Shown: in pieces, positions 11,581 through 20,031 of the stretch
Layout of the letters: every line of letters begins with the position of its first letter
How positions within the stretch are numbered: position 1 is the stretch's first letter
Source of the DNA: Leptospira fletcheri
Lineage (GTDB): Bacteria > Spirochaetota > Leptospiria > Leptospirales > Leptospiraceae
Length of the DNA: 64,000 nt
Direction of reading: 5' to 3'
NCBI RefSeq assembly: GCF_004769195.1
Contig: NZ_RQET01000012.1
Coordinates: 5,138-69,137 of the forward strand
Notes under the pieces: generated by a model
Databases searched by the model: none
Seen by the model: the letters and a program-made list of their open reading frames with translations, nothing else
Told to the model about the DNA's origin: nothing
Program-made: the position numbers and the translations under genes

Positions 11581-11618
11581 AGGGCTGCCTGAAAGAGAGA
11601 AGGCAGCCCTTTTTTTCT
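11581..11618 (+). terminator. Strong intrinsic terminator with no plus-strand gene upstream
   Basis: A perfect 10-bp stem (AGGGCTGCCT / AGGCAGCCCT) with a 10-base loop, followed by seven T's, in plus orientation. On the minus strand the stem is not followed by T's, so it does not serve the minus-strand lipoprotein gene ending at 11618. The nearest plus-strand gene upstream ends 760 bases away. Confidence 0.8.
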
Positions 11619-12388
11619 TATTGGGTTGTAGTAGTGGAGGTTCCGGCTGGGACGGAATTACTCGTACAATTTACGTCGCCTTTGATGGAAACGCTTACCC
11701 CGGCTACCGATTGTGTGTTAAAGCATTGTTGTCCGTTTTGGGTATAACACATACTCGAAGAAGTGGCCGAAGTACAGTTGATGAAGTCCACCGTATAACA
11801 TTGAGTCAACGAAAGTCCCGCACTTCCGGTTGAGACCACGTTCCCCACCAAATCCAGAGTAACGGTCAGATAGGACAGAGCTTGGCTTCCGGAAACGGAA
11901 GTATCGATCGGAACTCCGCTTCCTCCCCAAGTGATTTTTCCGTAATTCGCGACCAAAGGTTTTGCCGTCAAACTTCCGGAGTAGGAAAAGCCCTGCTGCG
12001 AATCGATTTGCCCTTGGTTTTGGGTACTATCGTACAGAAACTTCAGATAGATATAGTCTCCGGTAGTATAATAGAGTCGGCTGATGACCGTAAATTGGGT
12101 ATTCGTTCCGGAGCCAGAACTAGTGGTCGTTGTCGTGGTTGTCGTAGTGGTTCCCGTCGAGGAACTTGCGGAATATGGGGAGCCGGTTCCGCAGTTCGGA
12201 GTCTTACTCTTATCCAAGCTCCCATGGATGCTAAACGTAACGGAACCGTCCGAGGCAGTGACCGAAAGATCGGTTTTTGTGGATTGGTGGTGTTCGCAGG
12301 TTTGGGTGAAAAAAATCAGGGCTGCGGATAGGAATGCGGTTAAAACGGACCGTCTGCAGGTCCGGAGAATCGTCGGAAAGGATCCCAT
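11618..12388 (-). CDS. Thr-rich lipoprotein of unknown function
   Basis: From ATG 12388 the protein is 256 residues with a lipoprotein signal (basic RTCRR, hydrophobic core, FFTQTC lipobox near residue 32). After a short mature N-terminus comes a low-complexity linker with a run of about ten Thr and then Ser/Gly, then a beta-rich domain with six or more Cys and many Tyr/Ser/Thr. I recognise no family. Longer in-frame starts exist up to 12574, but the promoter boxes end 6 bases before 12388, which favours this start. A surface or outer-membrane lipoprotein is likely. Confidence 0.7.
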   Translation of the reverse strand: MGSFPTILRTCRRSVLTAFLSAALIFFTQTCEHHQSTKTDLSVTASDGSVTFSIHGSLDKSKTPNCGTGSPYSASSSTGTTTTTTTTTTSSGSGTNTQFTVISRLYYTTGDYIYLKFLYDSTQNQGQIDSQQGFSYSGSLTAKPLVANYGKITWGGSGVPIDTSVSGSQALSYLTVTLDLVGNVVSTGSAGLSLTQCYTVDFINCTSATSSSMCYTQNGQQCFNTQSVAGVSVSIKGDVNCTSNSVPAGTSTTTTQ

Positions 12389-12394
12389 AGTTCT

Positions 12395-12423
12395 AATATC
12401 AATCATCGGTAAAGGTGGGTCAA
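12395..12423 (-). promoter_or_regulatory. Promoter of the Thr-rich lipoprotein gene
   Basis: Minus strand: TTGACC, spacer of exactly 17, GATATT, then 6 bases to the ATG at 12388. Spacing and boxes fit sigma70. It implies a leaderless or near-leaderless transcript. Confidence 0.5.
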
Positions 12424-12645
12424 GAATGAAATCCCGGGAAATAATCCCGACTGAAATTCTTAAATCGGACCCGAATAAAGGGAGCACGGTTCCTTTTCTG
12501 CAAAAGATTTTTCGGAATGGAAATCGGGTGTCCGGTGGATTATGTCGGAATTTTACGGTTCGTGCCGAGCGCATTGCGCTGTCGATTTAGAAGCTTGTCT
12601 CCGGAAGGGGAATCTGCTTTCTTGAGAAAAATCAGGACGGTTCTC

Positions 12646-13674
12646 GTGAAAATACACAAATATGATTCGATTCCGGACGTGGTGGAAATCGGAGACGGAA
12701 TATTCAAAACCGAAATTCCACAGCCCTTCTACTCTCCCAATAATATCTATATTCTCCCGGACGGGGAACCCACTTTGATCGATTCCGGTTATCTTGCGCA
12801 TCTAGGGATGTTGCAAAGGGCGCTGAAAAAACTCGGGCTAAGTCTGAACAAAATAAAACATATATTTTATACGCACAATCATTTGGATCACATGAGCGCC
12901 ATTCTTACGATCCGCTATTATACCGAAGCGAAATTGTACGCGATGAAAGGTATGGCGGCAGGGATCGGAAATTATCTGGAATATGTGGAAGTATTCAACC
13001 GGGCCACCAAAAGGCTCGTGTATAAGGGCCATCGTTCTCCCAACGATAGAAAGACGGAACTCGCAAGAGTGGAAGCCGGCAACGAAAACCTTAAAAATAC
13101 TCTGATGCGGGGGGACAGAATCGATCCGATTCTAAAACTCGATGTGGAATTGGTGGAGGGGGATGTCATACGCGCGGGTGGGAAAGAGATCGGATTTCTG
13201 CACACTCCGGGGCATAACCTGTGGCACCTGACGCCCTATATCTTGGAGGAGAATATCTTTTTCACCGGCGATCTTGTCTTACAGAATATTTCCTCCATCT
13301 ATGCGGAGATAGACGGAAATCTAGAGGACTATTACAAATCTTTGGATCGGATTTCCAAGATGTCCATTCGCCGACTTCTTCCTGCTCACGGTCCCGAACC
13401 TGAGGATCCTAAGAAAGCGATCAAGTTGCTATACAAAACTCTGCAAATCTTGGAGAGAGGAATCATACGCAGATTAAAGGAAAAGGAATACGATCTTTCC
13501 AGTCTGACTCTGGAAGCAATGGGAGAAAAGGTCGCTAATTCAGGTTATTATAATACTGCGATGGCGATTTTACATTCCATGGTCAGGAAATTCGTTGAAA
13601 GAGGCTGGGTAGAGGTGGTCGAGACGGAACCTCCGTATGAAACTTACAAATGGATCGGAGATTCTAATATATAG
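12646..13674 (+). CDS. MBL-fold metallohydrolase
   Basis: Metallo-beta-lactamase-fold hydrolase with THNHLDH, the later ligands LHTPGHN and FTGD, and PAHGPEPEDP. A C-terminal winged-helix-like part (from about residue 270) recalls LACTB2-type proteins, which cleave RNA or thioesters, but no substrate can be named. Family similarity begins at VVEIGDGIFKTEIP, so the long upstream extension to 12517 is unlikely. GTG 12646 with AGGA 8-9 bases upstream was chosen; TTG 12622 with GGAAGGGG upstream is the alternative. Confidence 0.85.
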   Translation: MKIHKYDSIPDVVEIGDGIFKTEIPQPFYSPNNIYILPDGEPTLIDSGYLAHLGMLQRALKKLGLSLNKIKHIFYTHNHLDHMSAILTIRYYTEAKLYAMKGMAAGIGNYLEYVEVFNRATKRLVYKGHRSPNDRKTELARVEAGNENLKNTLMRGDRIDPILKLDVELVEGDVIRAGGKEIGFLHTPGHNLWHLTPYILEENIFFTGDLVLQNISSIYAEIDGNLEDYYKSLDRISKMSIRRLLPAHGPEPEDPKKAIKLLYKTLQILERGIIRRLKEKEYDLSSLTLEAMGEKVANSGYYNTAMAILHSMVRKFVERGWVEVVETEPPYETYKWIGDSNI

Positions 13675-13695
13675 ATCCGGAACGAATAGAGGGGT

Positions 13696-14469
13696 TCATT
13701 CTTTTTCCGGCACTATTTCTCCGTAAAAAGGGGTCTGTTTCAATTTCATGTTGTAGGCTTTTATGAACAGGAGTTCAAGATGCGTCACGTCCTCGCGGTT
13801 GTATTTTAATAGCAGATCCAAAGCCTCCATGTCGTCGTATTGCACGTACTGCCACCATAATCTGACCGCGTCCGCTCCGTTGACTTCGAAGGGAAGGTCT
13901 CTTGTGATTCCGAGCGCCTTTTCGCAGCCTTTCAGTCCGCCTCGGTATCCGAGACTGCGAAGAAGATACATCAGATCGAAATGACGGTTTCTAAATCGTT
14001 TGCCGAATTCCTTTTCCAAGAAGGGCACGTCGAACGCTACTCCGTTGTAACTTACGAAAATATGGGAAGGGAGAACCTTCTCCGGAAAGTCGTCCATGTC
14101 CCGTCCGCGCAGAAAGTCCTTGAATTGATCGCCGTCGTACGTTCCGACTACGGTGATGAAATCCTCTTTGGATAAACCGCTGGTCTCTATGTCTATATAG
14201 AGAAGTCTGGATCGGACCGAGGGAAAGAGTCTCCATTTTTGCTCGTTAGGTACGGCGAAGAAAAAATAGTCCCAGTTCTCTCTCGCGAATTCTTTTTTGG
14301 AAAACTCGAGAGAATCCAATACCAATCTGGAATATGTGTCTTCTTGGTTCCTGGAACGAACCAGAAACTCTTCCCTAAGGGAATCCCAATCCAGGATCCC
14401 TTTCTCCCAATACTTCCGTTCTTCCAGGATATCGATGCCAGGGAGATGGCAAAAAGTATGCTTTAACAA
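13696..14469 (-). CDS. Ribonuclease H-like 3'-5' exonuclease domain protein (YprB-type)
   Basis: A 257-residue protein of the YprB/RNase_H_2 family. The DEDD exonuclease residues are visible: DIETSG (about residue 92), SYNGVAFDVPFL (about 138-150) and NREDVTHLELLF near the C-terminus. It lies 18 bases downstream of lnt and is probably part of that operon. The function is likely nucleic-acid processing; no specific substrate is known for this family. Confidence 0.85.
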   Translation of the reverse strand: MLKHTFCHLPGIDILEERKYWEKGILDWDSLREEFLVRSRNQEDTYSRLVLDSLEFSKKEFARENWDYFFFAVPNEQKWRLFPSVRSRLLYIDIETSGLSKEDFITVVGTYDGDQFKDFLRGRDMDDFPEKVLPSHIFVSYNGVAFDVPFLEKEFGKRFRNRHFDLMYLLRSLGYRGGLKGCEKALGITRDLPFEVNGADAVRLWWQYVQYDDMEALDLLLKYNREDVTHLELLFIKAYNMKLKQTPFYGEIVPEKE

Positions 14470-14487
14470 ACGGATTCCTCTATGATT

Positions 14488-16287
14488 TCAGACGTTCCGA
14501 GTAGGGCCTGTATCCGTTCTCTTTTGCCCGTTCTTTCGAAAAAAATCCGTGAACGAAAGGGCGAGAAGTGTAAGAAAGGAGTATAAGTAAAACGGGATAT
14601 TCCCCCAACGTGAATAAAACGTGTTGCCTTCCTCCGAAAGACGGGTGACGGGCAATAGAATCGCTCGATTCCCGATTTCGCCCGATTCGATCGGAATGGC
14701 GAGATTTCGTCCGTACGGATCGACCGCAAGAGAGACTCCGCTGACCGCCGGGCGGACCAAGCTGAGTCCGAACTCGATGGCGCGAAATTTTGCCGTTCCC
14801 GCATGTTGCCAAGCCTCCGTCTTGGAGGAAAACCATGCATCGTTCGTGGGGTTTGCCAGAAGCGTAAAGACGCCTTTTTTCGCCTCTCGAAGGGAGTTTT
14901 GAACCAAAGACGGAAACATCGCCTCGTAACACACCAACGGAAGGATCTGGTATGTTACGCCTTCTTCCTTGGAAGGAAATCCGGTGGGATTCCGAAAGCG
15001 CTCGGGTGTTTGGATTTGGGCGATTTCTTCCGGAGTAGGCGGGGAAGGGCGAACGCTTCTGTGAAAGGATCGGAATCCTAAAAGTGGTACGGGTTTTTCC
15101 CCGGGAATATATCTGGACGTTTCGCTGAAGAGGGATCGTAGAAAAGGGAAAGACGATTCGAAAGGAAGGTATTCTCCGAAGGCTAAGAGACGTCGCTTAT
15201 CATAACGCGTAATTTGTCCTGTTTCGGAGGAGAGCAATGTTACTTGGTTTTTCAGACCGTCCCGGAATTGATTCAACTCGTTGTACAATAAATCGGCTCC
15301 CGTCTTCCGGGTAATATACAGAGTCAATCCGTGGAAAGTGGACGAATACGATTCGTTAGGTGCTCCCCCTTCGCCCATGTCCGTCCCGTGAAAAGGAACG
15401 GCGGATTCCGGTAGAAAGATGATGTCCGGAGGAGGGAGATTTTCCAGGGAGCCCCGGAGCGCCATCTCCAGATTCCTGCTCATCGCTTGGCCCAAGTATT
15501 CTGGGTTTTCCGCATATTCCCGCTTGGCGGGAGCGGTATTCGGTTGGACCAACAAAGCGGACAGTTTCAAATATCCGTCTTCGGTATTCGGAGTGCTCGA
15601 CGGAATCTTATATTCTGTCGCGGTTAAGAGTCTGTATCCGCCCAGGATCCACACGAAACTGAGTACCGACGCAGCAACGATTCCGGCGTTTTTTTCTCCT
15701 GTATCTCTGAGCAGCGCTAAACCGGCACTCCCGAATAGCAGAAAAAAGCCCGTGCCGTATATTCCTGTGAATGCTGCCGCCTGCGAAAATGCAAGACTCC
15801 CTTCCGCTAGATTTCCCCAATACCAAGGGAATAATTGGGGAGTGATCATATCCGCTGCTACAACGCATACGGGAAAGAGTAGCCAACGTAGAAGGAGAGA
15901 ATCGCCGTTGTATATTTTATATTTAGAATATACTTCGAGGCATATTTTCCAGCCGTAAAAGGCGATCGGCAATTTGATATGCGAAAAGATTCCGTACACG
16001 AAAAAAAGGAGCCAAGAAATAAAAGTGCCGGCTCCCGAAATCGCCGATATCGAGGAAGGAATCCAAAAGAATACGGTAACGTTGACGAGTTGGGAAAGGA
16101 AAAGAAACCAATAGATCTGAAAACGGAGCGGCCAATCTTTCAGCTCCGTAAAAAGAAGGAAAGCGCAGAGGCCTCCTCCGATTCCGGCGGGAAGGAACGC
16201 GAAAGGTTCCATCCCGAAAAGGAGTCCGAAGGAGAGTCCGAGAGAGTATAGAAAAGGACGAAGGGGATTTTTCGGAAGAAAAATCAT
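14488..16287 (-). CDS. lnt: Apolipoprotein N-acyltransferase
   Basis: Adds the third acyl chain to the N-terminal Cys of lipoproteins in the inner membrane. The N-terminal half carries about six to eight membrane helices. The nitrilase-like domain has the expected Glu-Lys-Cys triad: FLPESAVPF (near residue 290), KRRLLAFGEYLPF (near 370) and PLVCYEAMFP (Cys near 460), plus NPTNDAWF and RPAVSGVS. At 599 residues it is longer than the roughly 510 of enterobacterial Lnt. Its ATG overlaps the upstream gene's stop by 4 bases, indicating translational coupling. Consistent with the many lipoproteins encoded here. Confidence 0.93.
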   Translation of the reverse strand: MIFLPKNPLRPFLYSLGLSFGLLFGMEPFAFLPAGIGGGLCAFLLFTELKDWPLRFQIYWFLFLSQLVNVTVFFWIPSSISAISGAGTFISWLLFFVYGIFSHIKLPIAFYGWKICLEVYSKYKIYNGDSLLLRWLLFPVCVVAADMITPQLFPWYWGNLAEGSLAFSQAAAFTGIYGTGFFLLFGSAGLALLRDTGEKNAGIVAASVLSFVWILGGYRLLTATEYKIPSSTPNTEDGYLKLSALLVQPNTAPAKREYAENPEYLGQAMSRNLEMALRGSLENLPPPDIIFLPESAVPFHGTDMGEGGAPNESYSSTFHGLTLYITRKTGADLLYNELNQFRDGLKNQVTLLSSETGQITRYDKRRLLAFGEYLPFESSFPFLRSLFSETSRYIPGEKPVPLLGFRSFHRSVRPSPPTPEEIAQIQTPERFRNPTGFPSKEEGVTYQILPLVCYEAMFPSLVQNSLREAKKGVFTLLANPTNDAWFSSKTEAWQHAGTAKFRAIEFGLSLVRPAVSGVSLAVDPYGRNLAIPIESGEIGNRAILLPVTRLSEEGNTFYSRWGNIPFYLYSFLTLLALSFTDFFRKNGQKRTDTGPTRNV

Positions 16288-17342
16288 TTCGAATTCAGTC
16301 GTTTCTGTTCCGCTTCGTACGCTTTTCTTCGACCATATTCTTCCGCTTCCTGCGAGCCCAATATTTTAGTTCGGATTGCGGAAATCGCCTTATCGCGATC
16401 CGCAGATTTTGCAGTCGGATTGGCTCTCAGCCAGGCTTGCTCCTCCCGATCGATTTCGGTTTCCTTGTTTTTTTGGACCTCGATATCCTTATAAACCTTT
16501 TCGATCCTATCCGCTCCGTCTTTGCCGAAGTATTTTTCCCTGATCGAGCGGAGTTGCGGATCCTTCTGAACCGCCGAAAGCTTGTTCATATCGTTTTCCC
16601 GAAGAAAAAGTTCCGTTTCGTACTTATTGAATTTGGGCTCCCGCTTTACCACCGCGTCGTAGTAATTTCCGTATACCGCCTTTCGATAATCTTCATAACG
16701 GTTTAACCTTTTGTCTCCCGGCAAATTCTTGGTCTCGCTCATAAAATCGGAGAGTCCGAATTGGTATTGTCTTTCCGATTCCTCCAAACCGAAAATCAGT
16801 TTGGCTTCCTGGTCGGAAAAAACCTCTCTCCTTTTCTTTTTGATGAGTTCGTAGGCTTCATCCTGTTTGATGTCCCGGGGTAGTTCGTAGGATCGAAGCA
16901 CCTGTTCGTATGTGAGATACTTTCGGAACATGGCCATCAGCTTTTCTCCCGCCACTCCGGGGTAATGGTCCAATAGGAATGCCTTTACTACTTCGTTGCA
17001 TTGGTCGATGGTGTAACCTGTCGGGCAACGTCTCCGCAATGCCCATAGTTCCGAGACTAAATCCAATTCGCCGTTTGCGGCGAATTTCATGATATCGTCG
17101 TAGGACAGCCATTCACCGTCCTTATAAATGCTGCGTGAAGTATCCATTACCTCGGGGTTGAGGATCAATTCTCCAGATTCGTTGCGTGAAACCGTAAAAC
17201 CGTCGGAGTCTTCCGCATTGGAGCCGTGGCTTCCTCGTTTGGAGGAAGGTTCCCAAACGATAAAAATAACGAGCATTATTAAAAAAACGCCGACTAGGAT
17301 CAGCCGAATCTTAGGGGGGATTTGTTTGAGTCGTTCTAACAT
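16284..17342 (-). CDS. Membrane-anchored lipase-chaperone-like protein
   Basis: 352 residues with an N-terminal inner-membrane anchor (about residues 12-29) and a long helical periplasmic part. The pattern resembles lipase-specific foldases (LifO/LipB): a helical block around FLLDHYPGVAGEKLMAMFRK, then RREVFSDQEAKLIFGLEE with SERQYQF, the block that in LifO reads RR..FG.E.A..LF..EE...Y. The signature RxxFDY of true foldases is not seen. No lipase gene is next to it; instead its stop overlaps the lnt start by 4 bases. It may be a foldase for an unlinked lipase, or a helical periplasmic factor of other function. Confidence 0.6.
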   Translation of the reverse strand: MLERLKQIPPKIRLILVGVFLIMLVIFIVWEPSSKRGSHGSNAEDSDGFTVSRNESGELILNPEVMDTSRSIYKDGEWLSYDDIMKFAANGELDLVSELWALRRRCPTGYTIDQCNEVVKAFLLDHYPGVAGEKLMAMFRKYLTYEQVLRSYELPRDIKQDEAYELIKKKRREVFSDQEAKLIFGLEESERQYQFGLSDFMSETKNLPGDKRLNRYEDYRKAVYGNYYDAVVKREPKFNKYETELFLRENDMNKLSAVQKDPQLRSIREKYFGKDGADRIEKVYKDIEVQKNKETEIDREEQAWLRANPTAKSADRDKAISAIRTKILGSQEAEEYGRRKAYEAEQKRLNSK

Positions 17343-17452
17343 GTTTTGATTCCCGTTCGAAGCAATGAAAGTATCTGCAAGCCCTATGCTGGCAAGAGGT
17401 TTTTGAAAGAAAAAACAATGGAAGAGAGACTCCGGTTCCCGAAACTATCCCT

Positions 17453-18463
17453 GTGCCCCGTCCGATTTTATATTATCCGAAAGGAACCGCAGGCGCGGAT
17501 GCGATTTTTTCGCGGTTTAGAAATCTTGAGGTTCGTTCATATTCTAAGGAGGATTTGGACGAAATCGCTTCTGTCGGTCCCGAAGTTTTGGTGGCAAACA
17601 CGCGACTCGAAGTAAATTCGGAAACGTTTCGCAGGTTTCCCAGTGTGAAAATCTTCGCGACCGTCAGTTCTGGAAACGATCACGTAAATTTTTCGGATCT
17701 CAAGAACGAAGGTAGGATATTTCTGAATTCTCCCGGTTGCAATGCCGGTTCGGTCGCGGAATACTGCCGGGCGGCTTTATCCTATTTTCTCCCCATCGAT
17801 GAGATCCGAAGGAGATCCGTAGGAATCGTAGGATACGGAAATACGGGGAAAGCGTTCGCATCCATACTGAAATCCGAAGGCATAGAATTCGCTTACCATG
17901 ATCCGTATGTGAAAGACAACTCGGTTTTATTAAGCGAAATCTATTCGCGCGGGATCGTCAGTTTTCATGTGCCCTTGACTGGAGACGGACCTTATCCTAC
18001 GAAAGGAATGTTCGAAGCGGAAGACGTGAGAAAGTTGGCGCCGAAGACTTTGGTTTTAAATACGAGTCGAGGTGAAATTTGGGGAAGAGGGACGCTGGAA
18101 GAATCGCTTCAAAGGGAAGACTTGTTGAAAGTGATAGATGTATTCTATCCGGAGCCTCCACGCGGAGAACTTTTGCAAAGATTGGTATCTAGTAAAAATA
18201 GCATTTTCACTCCGCATATCGCCGGTTATAGTCAGAAGGGACGAATCACAGGCACGTATCGACTGGCCGAAAAACTATGCATTCTTTACAAAGACGGCCC
18301 TTTGCCTCCTATGGAAGAATTTTTGATTTCCGATGGGGAATGGAAAACGAAAACTTTTTTGGAAAAGGAAGATGGGCTTCTTCGTGACGCATGGAAGAAG
18401 AACGATTGGGAATATTTCGAAAGAAGAAGAAACCATTACCCCGTAAGGATAGACGGGATCTAG
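17453..18463 (+). CDS. pdxB: D-2-hydroxyacid dehydrogenase, 4-phosphoerythronate dehydrogenase (PdxB) type
   Basis: NAD-dependent dehydrogenase of the 2-hydroxyacid family. It shows NSPGCNAGSVAEY (the PdxB-like block), the Rossmann motif GIVGYGNTGKAFA at about residues 123-135, SFHVPLT, NTSRGEIW (catalytic Arg) and TPHIAGYS (catalytic His). PdxB acts in DXP-dependent vitamin B6 synthesis. The 336-residue length is a little short of the E. coli enzyme, whose dimerisation tail is partly missing, so another hydroxyacid substrate is possible. Start is GTG. A repeat element begins within ten bases after the stop. Confidence 0.75.
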   Translation: MPRPILYYPKGTAGADAIFSRFRNLEVRSYSKEDLDEIASVGPEVLVANTRLEVNSETFRRFPSVKIFATVSSGNDHVNFSDLKNEGRIFLNSPGCNAGSVAEYCRAALSYFLPIDEIRRRSVGIVGYGNTGKAFASILKSEGIEFAYHDPYVKDNSVLLSEIYSRGIVSFHVPLTGDGPYPTKGMFEAEDVRKLAPKTLVLNTSRGEIWGRGTLEESLQREDLLKVIDVFYPEPPRGELLQRLVSSKNSIFTPHIAGYSQKGRITGTYRLAEKLCILYKDGPLPPMEEFLISDGEWKTKTFLEKEDGLLRDAWKKNDWEYFERRRNHYPVRIDGI

Positions 18464-18722
18464 GAAAGTCCCCGCCCTACTCTGGGCGGGGGCCGGTGCG
18501 GTGGTACCCGGCCGAGGCGCGACGCAGACCAAGTATCAGAATTTTGTCGTTTCTACAAGAATGTTTTTTTCAAATCTTTGCAGGAGGTCATACAAAGAAT
18601 ACTGCCCAAAAAAAGATTTGTGAAAAAAATGAATTCGTGATAGAGCGGCAGGCGGGATTGGCCCACGAGCCCACCGCCTCCACCCGAACCTGGGTGGGGG
18701 CCGCCAAACAAAACACTAGTAC
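18464..18722 (+). repeat. Dispersed structured repeat, copy A
   Basis: Begins with a perfect hairpin CCCCGCCC-TACTCT-GGGCGGGG (18470-18491). Bases 18470-18509 match copy B (63717-63756, reverse complement) at 38 of 40 positions. Further shared blocks in the same order are TATCAGAATTTT (18534-18545), a TCTACAAGAA region, ATTGGCCCAC (18657-18666) and AAAACACTA near 18710-18718. A second G/C-rich hairpin, CCACCC-gaacct-GGGTGG, lies near 18680-18698 and is related to the first. No coding potential is evident. It directly follows pdxB. Confidence 0.75.
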
Positions 18723-18750
18723 GGCCCTAGTAAGACCGCCGCAAGAATGC

Positions 18751-19401
18751 CTATCGAACCAGGGTTTTTTCCGTCGGGAAAAGAAGGTATTTCGGTCTCA
18801 CATTCGCCAGAATATCGTCCAAAACGAAAATTTCTCTGCTTCCTCTTTTTCGTTCAAAAGGAGCTTCATACAAAAAACCTAAAACTTGGAACTCGGAGCG
18901 GATATATGCGACAAGGTCGTCTTGCCGAACCTTTCGACTGACGTCCAGATCGATCACCTTCCATCCTGAAAATAAAAAATGAGTAATTAATAATTTCTTT
19001 ATATCTAATGTGGAATCCCGAACCAAAAGAAAGAGAGAGCCTCCTCCTTCGTTTGCGTAAATATGAAAACGAAAGTCCTTAACGAAGTCGGTCGTTTTCC
19101 AAGGTTTTTTGAATCGTATCTCGAAAGATTGATTTTTTTCTGCGGTCACTTCCACGAAGAGGGACTTGGTGGAGTTCCTTTCCGGTGTTCTCAGAACGGA
19201 GGAAATCCGTATTTCCGGTAGAAAATCCTCCCCGAGTTTCGATTTTATGTTTTCCGGTCCGAACTCTTCCGTTTCGAAATCTTGAACGAGTATTTCGTTA
19301 TAGATCCGAGGGCTTTCAGTTTCGGAATTTTGGGAAAATATGGGGAAAGCGATCGCTAGCAAGAGGATCATCAATATTTTTGTTCGTCGGACTCTTTTCA
19401 A
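18751..19401 (-). CDS. FlaA-like (flagellar filament outer-layer family) protein
   Basis: With a TTG start at 19401 (AGG 5 bases upstream) the protein is 216 residues with a short signal peptide ending IFSQ. Blocks fit the spirochaete FlaA family: VQDFETEEFGPEN near the mature N-terminus, a central beta region with KKPWKTTDFVKDFRFHIYANEGGG, LLVRDSTLDIK, SGWKVIDLDV, and a C-terminal EIFVLDDILANVRP. FlaA proteins form the sheath of periplasmic flagella or act elsewhere in the periplasm. Similarity is moderate, so it may be a FlaA paralogue with another role. Longer starts up to 19509 exist. It is not next to other flagellar genes. Confidence 0.65.
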   Translation of the reverse strand: MKRVRRTKILMILLLAIAFPIFSQNSETESPRIYNEILVQDFETEEFGPENIKSKLGEDFLPEIRISSVLRTPERNSTKSLFVEVTAEKNQSFEIRFKKPWKTTDFVKDFRFHIYANEGGGSLFLLVRDSTLDIKKLLITHFLFSGWKVIDLDVSRKVRQDDLVAYIRSEFQVLGFLYEAPFERKRGSREIFVLDDILANVRPKYLLFPTEKTLVR

Positions 19402-19574
19402 GATACCTGTCCCTATTAAGAGTATCGACTTTCCACCGGATTTCCGATTCGAATTCGAAGGACTCCGGATCCTAAAAACACTGCACGCGAAAGCATAAAT
19501 TCTGGGCAAAAGCTATTGCGGACGTTCTTCCGATTTTACCTTGATGAATTTTTTTCGTTCCGAAATCTTACCCT

Positions 19575-20015
19575 ATGATGGACCCGGAAGAAGATCCTTT
19601 TATGCGGATTAAAACGGAATTTTCGGATGCGTTCCGAACCGTGTTTCGGGAATTTTTCGGGGATGAAAAGGATCATCAATACGAGTTGTACGAATTGAAA
19701 TCGGAGGAATCGGGTCCGAAAGGGGATTGGGCTACCTTTACTGTCCGAAACGCTTTGGGAGGAAGAGCCGTCGTTTTTCGCTTCGATCCCAGGTCCGAGG
19801 AATTCTATGCTATGCTGAAAGTGCAGGTTTTTCCGGGGGAAGAGGATTGGAATTTGGATTCGTTTTTCGAGAGAAACGGTTTCGTAAAAGCCGATTTTTG
19901 GGACGTTAAGAATTCGGCTGGAGAATGGCTCTTCCATTCTCTCGCCAGGCATTATCTCGGCACAATATTCGTCTTTTGTCCTAGGATCTTAGAACCGGAT
20001 TATATATTGGAATAG
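19575..20015 (+). CDS. Hypothetical protein, 146 aa
   Basis: A soluble acidic protein with no signal peptide or membrane segment. It is rich in Phe, Asp and Glu, with aromatic clusters such as FFGDEKDHQYELYEL near residue 27 and HYLGTIFVFCPRILEPDY at the C-terminus. The size and pattern suggest a small alpha/beta fold, but no family is recognised. A tiny membrane ORF follows 16 bases after the stop and may be in the same transcript. Confidence 0.65.
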   Translation: MMDPEEDPFMRIKTEFSDAFRTVFREFFGDEKDHQYELYELKSEESGPKGDWATFTVRNALGGRAVVFRFDPRSEEFYAMLKVQVFPGEEDWNLDSFFERNGFVKADFWDVKNSAGEWLFHSLARHYLGTIFVFCPRILEPDYILE

Positions 20016-20031
20016 GGATTTTCCCGGAGGA

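Noticed and set aside
11581..11618. Terminator of the minus-strand lipoprotein gene
   Set aside because: On the minus strand the stem is preceded, not followed, by the T/A tract, so it does not work in that direction.
12084..12590. Plus-strand 168-aa frame with a Val-rich run
   Set aside because: It is the antisense shadow of the Thr-rich repeat in the lipoprotein gene; the other strand has a signal peptide, lipobox and promoter.
18391..18882. 163-aa frame across the end of pdxB and the repeat
   Set aside because: No ribosome site, odd composition, and it crosses the repeat element; best explained as chance.
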